Shown here: piece after piece, positions 58,657 to 64,000 of the stretch
Position numbering within the stretch: position 1 is the first letter of the stretch
Layout: each line of letters opens with the position of its first letter
From: Salticus scenicus
Taxonomy: Eukaryota > Arthropoda > Arachnida > Araneae > Salticidae
DNA: 64,000 nucleotides
Direction: 5' to 3'
Assembly: GCA_963930645.1 (NCBI GenBank)
Contig: OZ005653.1
Span: 211,034,496-211,098,495, forward strand
Made by a program: the position numbers and the translations under genes
The notes under the pieces: model-generated
Seen by the model: only the letters and a program-made list of their open reading frames with translations
What the model was told of the DNA's origin: nothing
The model's database searches: none

Positions 58657-59469
58657 TACATCCTCAGTTATATTTAGATGAAGAATTACAAATTCTGTAT
58701 GTTCGCTATGAAAATTTTCTCGTATTTTAAGCAAAATTAGCAACAGTTTTATTTCGAGTGAATTTCTGTTGCTAACAAAGTATGTGCGAACTGGAACGAA
58801 TGAGCATTTAACCTAATGTAAAGACAATTTCATAACTAATGAAGATTTTTAACGTTGCTTTGGACTTTACAGATGCCCATGAAAAGAGCCCTTGATATTA
58901 TAATGTTCAGATTAAAATCAACAAGAATTTGTATTCCGTGATTTAATGTGTAACTAAGCTATATTATTAGACTAGAAAGTGGTTTATTATATTCTAGTGG
59001 CATTTCTTATCATATTTTATGATGAATTTAAGAGACGTGGATTATGCTTGATCCACTTACATTCTTCTTAAAAGTTGTTTTAAAAAACCTGATTTATTTT
59101 ATTTTATCTGTCTTTCATTTGAATTTTGTTGCCTACAGTATTTTAGGATAATGGAAAGCACTTTCATTGCAAAGATTAATTTAATATTGGGCAAAGTACA
59201 ATAAAAGTCGTGTTTAAAGTGGTTTGATATAACGCTATTGATTCGTAGATAACGTGGTAATAATCGCATAAGAAATTAAATATTAAAACTAGTTATAAAT
59301 TACTCCAATTATAATAAGTTAAAAAGCAGTACATGTATATGTATTATATCCCCGATAAGGCTGTACCTTAATAACTTTCCTAAACCCCAAAGTTATATGT
59401 ATCGACAAGCGAATTAAAAATGTACAACTTTTAATTCAACGCTAGATTGAATTTAGTAATGAAAAAATA

Positions 59470-59916
59470 GGGTAAGTGCACCAGTGATTGACACTTTTAG
59501 AGCAATTTCTGATGTTTTTAATGTTCTAGTCAGCAGAAATTTTTTTTAGAAATGTTAAGTTAGTACATATGGTATGAAAGTCATTCAAAACCACATATAT
59601 GTTAAAATAAAATAGTATATACATTTGAGAACAATTATTTTTTTTTATGAATTTTTATTTGACACCCACTCAATGTTCCAGTAATTGACACTGCCAGTTT
59701 TTTTTATTTTATCAGTAATTGGCACCCTATGTTCCAGTGTTTGACACTGCTAGTTATTCATGTTACCAGTTATTAGCACCCTATGCTCCAGTGTTTGACA
59801 TAAAATGTTAAAATTCTTACATGTAAAATATATGATTTTATTACTTTGCTTATGTATTAATTATTTCGGGATAGGTGTCAATTACTGGAGCATGCCAATC
59901 ACTGGAGCACCTACCC
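59470..59916. mobile_element. 447-bp TA-flanked MITE with CCAGTGATTGACAC repeats
   Basis: The ends GGGTAAGTGCACCAGTGATT and, inverted, GGGTAGGTGCTCCAGTGATT match at most positions and are flanked by TA (59468-59469 and 59917-59918). The interior repeats (T/C)CAGT.(A/T)TTG.CAC(C/T) with CCCTATG several times (59670-59800). Confidence 0.85.
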
Positions 59917-60805
59917 TATGTAAAGTTTTCTATACATTGGTACAATTATTCAAACTATTACATTGATCAGTATTCAAATTCTTAGGTTTAACTATGGATT
60001 CAAAAATAATTTATTTTATTACTTGTAGCTTAAAACATGGAAGCCAATTCATCTTTAAAAGAAAAGGCAAATGGTTGTTTCATCTAGATCTTTATTATTC
60101 AAATCTCTTGATAAATATACAATTACATACAATGCAATGTGTCATTTGATTTAAAAAACCGTCTTTGGCAAAAGAAAAAAAATATATATATACATAACTT
60201 TCGGGATAAAGTGACGTGTGTGAGCTCAAGAACGTGTGTCAGTTTAAGATAAAATCATTGATTAAAATGAATGAACATTCTGAAAGAAATTGAGCATAAC
60301 CTATACACACTTTTAAAAATACGTCTCGCATCTTAAATTTCTAGAAATATTCAACAGAAAATAAAAGGGAAACGTGAAAGTTTTATTTCAAGGACATTAC
60401 ATTGTAAATATAGTTATAAATTTGAATGTCGCAGACTAGTTTAACATTATGCCGTGACCATGAAAGCATGAAATCAGTTTAATAATAAGATGTTTCACTT
60501 CCTGTGTTAAAAACAAAGTTAAACCTGTTCTTTTTATTATGAAATCAGGTGTGCTTATAATAAAAAGAAATTATAATGTTTAAATCGCACTTTTTTCAAA
60601 ACAATCTGTCAGGATTTTTTAGATAGCACATGTGCACATATGGTTTAAAGTTAAAATTTTGAAGATAAAGGATGATGATTTTTGACAATGAAATTTGGTG
60701 AAAATGATTTGTTTTTTAAAATGCTTTAAAGAATTTTTTAATTCCTTAAAATGCATTTTAAAAAAATTACAGCAAAGCATTATGTGTTTCAACACAAATG
60801 AAATA

Positions 60806-60988
60806 CCGCCGAGCCTCGTTAGCATGAATCTCAAGGGGGATAAAATTTTTTTTTCATGTTATCAGTAGTTCATGTCATCAGTAACCAATCTTCATATAAC
60901 TAAAGTAATCTTCATTTTGACGGGGATCGTGGAAACAGTTCATGATAAAAATAATTCATGTTAACAGTGTTCAAGTTAACGAGGTTGA
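60806..60988. mobile_element. MITE with CCGCCGAGCCTCGTTAGCATG end, copy 2
   Basis: Collinear with 9461-9621: GTTAGC.TG.ATCT.AAGGGG.ATAAAA at the left, GGATCGTGGAAACA in the middle and TTAACGAGGTTGA at the right, which is inverted relative to the left end. TA precedes it at 60804-60805. Pogo/Tigger-like ends are possible; not certain. Confidence 0.72.
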
Positions 60989-61125
60989 TTTTAATTCTTG
61001 CATTATTGCGTAGCTCTGTATATTCATGCAGACTGAATCATATAAATACAGAGCTATTTCTGCTTTGCATTTACGTTTAAAATGCAGCATTTTTAAAAAT
61101 TTATTTTTATTTTTATTTTTTTATG

Positions 61126-61900
61126 ATTTTTACTTTCTTTTATATTCAATAGAAAAAAGTTTTGGATTCGCAAAAATCTTCAACTTCCGGTTTTCGGTGG
61201 ATTTACACGTTTTGAGAGGTCCAGAACACGATTTGATCTTTTTTAGAAAATGTCTGTCTGTCTATGTGCGTGTGTGCATGTGTGTGTGTGAGAAAAAAAA
61301 ATTGTGGCGACTGTATGTCCGGAACTACTGTAGAGAATTGCATATAATTTTATATCTAGATGCATTTTGACCTAAATTAGTGCCTATCAACTTTTGGTGC
61401 AACCGCTTAACCGGTGGCGCTGATATGCAACGAATTCCACAATTTCAGGGAACGCTATATCTCAAGAACTACTGCATAAAAATGCATATAAATTCATATA
61501 TAAATGCAACGTAATATAAGTTAGTGCCAATCAACTTTTAGTGTAAACTACTCTACTGGTGACGCTGCTATGCAGCGATTTCTATAATTTAAGAAAACGC
61601 TGTATCTCAGGAACTGCTGCATAAAAGTACATATAAATTTATATATAAATGCATCTTGACATGTGCTAGTGCTTGTCAGTTTTTGGTGTCAACTCTCAAC
61701 AGGTGGCGCTGCTATGCAACGATTTTCCCAATTTAAGGGAGGGCTATATCTCAGGAACTACTGCGCAAAATTGCATAAAAATTTCTGTGTGGATGCACTT
61801 TGTCATAAGTTAGTGCGAATCAACTTTTGGTATTAATTGCTCAACAGGTGGTGCTGCTATGAAGTGATTTCCTCAATTTAAAGGAAGACTTATCTAACTT
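61126..61900 (+). repeat. ACTTTCTT-type repeat with four ~140-bp tandem units
   Basis: It starts TTACTTTCTTTTATAT...AAAGTTTTGGATTCGC, then GATTTACACGTTTTGAGAGG. Four units with TATCTCAGGAACTACTGC, AATGCATATAAATT and GGTGGCGCTGCTATG follow (cores near 61413, 61556, 61700, 61846). Related heads occur at 18424, 32056, 35115 and, inverted, 57700-57875. Confidence 0.78.
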
Positions 61901-62012
61901 CTCAATTAAATCATTGTTATGTATTACTACATCATTTTTAAAATTTTACATGAAGAAATTTTAAATATTATTTCTATGTGTTGCATATACAGACACTCTT
62001 TATAATGCTCAT

Positions 62013-62051
<39 letters not shown>

Positions 62052-62967
62052 TTCACATTTTATACATGTAAAAACAAATTTCTATTTATGAAACAAAATA
62101 AAGAGAATTTTTACACTAAACTGATTTAAGATACACATTTTTCCCTCATACAATATTCGAAATCACTCTATTAAATCAAAATTAACATATTTTATCAAAT
62201 ATTCATTTTCTCTTATCTATGTAAATAAAAACAATTATTTGAGTAAAGATTTTACGTCAATTCTTATCATAATACAGCCATACCTAATCATTATTAGCAC
62301 AGTTACTAATGCTTATATGTTACCATTATATATATTATTTGTTTTTATATCATGCTTTCTCAAAGTATGCATAAATGTAATATAACAGAATGATGAGGGC
62401 TCATAATGAAAAATAAGAGCTCATATTTAAGCATATTATGGTCAGATAAGCTGACAATGTGACCTGTTTTGTTGGGGCCCAATGTTAAATAAATGCATAT
62501 GCTTGTTTTAATAATAATATTAGTAATAAAAATACAGGTAATTTAAATTTACCAGATAAGGGTAAATATGATATGGACAGATATTTTGAATAATAATATG
62601 CTACAGCTGTTATGCAAATGAATATGCAAAATTTGAGGAGAATCTTATATAATTATTTTATGTCATGACTTTTTTTTATTTATTTATATTTTTGTATGGA
62701 ATGTGCGCCTCGTGTAATATTCTTTGTAGTTCTTTATATTTTTACATTTTTAAAGAAAATTACACTCATATAAGGATAATATCACCTAGTTTGATAATAA
62801 ATATTTTATCCCATGTATCCGCAAGAACATATAGAAATAAGTGATGTAGAAATCACACATATTTTCATTTTTTTTTAATTTAATTTTAATTCAAATCTAT
62901 TTTAACGCTTTATAAAAGAATTTACTCGTGTATTCAAGATTAATCTTTAATTAACCGCTGAATTCTT

Positions 62968-62998
<31 letters not shown>

Positions 62999-63301
62999 TA
63001 AGTGTAAAAAAAAAAATCACTCTGCAATCAAAATCTCATAATATCATTTCGTCTTATAAAGAATAACACATGGTTTATTTCATTTTTATGTTCCTTCTAA
63101 ATCATAGTCTAATCGCTAACGTAATTTTATTCAGTTAATCAAAATTATCCTTGAACAGAATTAAATTATATCTATTTCTTAAGCATATGTCGTTGTGGTT
63201 TCTCATTTCTAATTACTAAAAATTGGCGAAATTGAAGGGTTATTATATATGGCAATCCTGCTCTGTGTATTCAAAATTATTAGCTTTGTTAGAGTATAAC
63301 A

Positions 63302-63340
<39 letters not shown>

Positions 63341-64000
63341 ACTTTTTATGTTTTTTTTGCCAAGAAATCAAATGCCGATATGTAGTGATAATTTGAATTA
63401 GGCTGGAACTTTATAATTCTATACTGATCACTCCTGTTTAGAACATCTACGAATGTAGGCTTTAAAAATTTATCTGTTAGGGGCACCTTCTCTTCTTATT
63501 TTATGCAGCAGTTTCAATAAAAATCTTTGTGCACATTTTTGTGTCGATCTTCATTGATTTGTCAAAGTTGCTTTTTTAACACCCCTGGATAGAATCTTGG
63601 GTATTTTAATGGAAGAGGTATAAATCAGATGTCTATTGGCAATCAACGCAAGAAAAAGGAATCTTTTAACTTATACGAAAACATGGCGGTATAATGTAAA
63701 CTCTCTACCTGCATAACAACTCTACATTTGCCAAACAATTAAAAACTGTGTAACGGCTTCTGTATAGCAGTCTCGTTATCCTGTCCCAATGTTACTTTTT
63801 GAAAATGATCTAAGAGTTAACGATCGCAAACTGCAGAAGGGAGGGGAACTTTCCAACATAAATTTATCTCAATTTTACTTAATTATAAATTAGAAGAACT
63901 CTTAATCTTAGAGTGTAAGAAAATTAATTACCTCACTCATACGCTCTACACTTTATAGACAGCAAAGTAGCTCTCATTTAGTGCGAGTATCGTATTCTCC
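61901..64000. other. Non-coding AT-rich DNA
   Basis: Simple repeats, including (TA)n and a ~35-base A-run at 63304-63338. No gene or element seen up to the window end. Confidence 0.6.
62015..62049 (+). repeat. (TA)n microsatellite
   Basis: About 16 TA units. Confidence 0.93.

Overview
The window reads as AT-rich arthropod nuclear DNA. It is eukaryotic: there are no operons, long microsatellites and poly-A/poly-T runs are frequent, and many DNA transposons are visible. A chelicerate (spider-like) genome is my best guess. It rests on one divergent gustatory-receptor-like gene and on the mix of Helitron, piggyBac, Tc1/mariner and hAT derivatives. It is an inference, not a demonstration.

Only one intact protein gene is convincing: a 361-residue, single-exon, seven-helix receptor of the insect-type gustatory receptor family, on the minus strand at 41109-42194. 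All other recognisable coding sequence belongs to mobile elements and is broken. There is a Tc1-like DD34E transposase (51058-52054), a piggyBac transposase pseudogene (54722-55511, minus strand) and a 34-codon piggyBac N-terminal remnant (12342-12446).

Layout. 0.4-2.6 kb: an inverted-repeat element abutting a Helitron-like element. 4.0-5.9 kb: a ~147-bp tandem array split by a solo LTR with a 4-bp target duplication. 9.1-9.6 kb: two MITEs whose relatives recur at 58.4 and 60.8 kb. 10.2-13.9 kb: a head-to-head pair of Helitron 5' parts with G-run repeats, one carrying a piggyBac insertion flanked by TTAA. 13.9-20.2 kb: simple-sequence DNA and a diverged tandem array. 20.3-21.2 kb: an 888-bp multi-palindrome. 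25.2-30.5 kb: a tRNA-Thr-like sequence inside a 35-bp inverted repeat, a ~1.5-kb tandem duplication bounded by T-tracts, and two full Helitron-like copies. 31-32 kb: hAT-type and other foldbacks. 34.5-36.9 kb: an element with long inverted repeats and an internal 'ggtggcgctg' repeat array. 39.7-42.2 kb: a 620-bp MITE, a 183-bp hAT MITE and the receptor gene. 45.6-46.4 kb: a CpG-rich palindromic tandem array. 48.1-52.3 kb: a Tc1 element split by a second TA-flanked element. 52.6-53.7 kb: a 1.1-kb inverted-repeat element. 54.4-56.0 kb: a complete but dead piggyBac. 57-61.9 kb: further MITEs and tandem arrays.

No host pathway can be assembled from the window. The story is layered transposition around one chemoreceptor gene: several nested insertions can be undone by eye because the target duplications are intact. 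I saw no CRISPR, rRNA, operon or clearly new protein system. The most unusual items are the tRNA-in-hairpin element, the CpG-rich palindromic satellite and the T-tract-bounded duplication.
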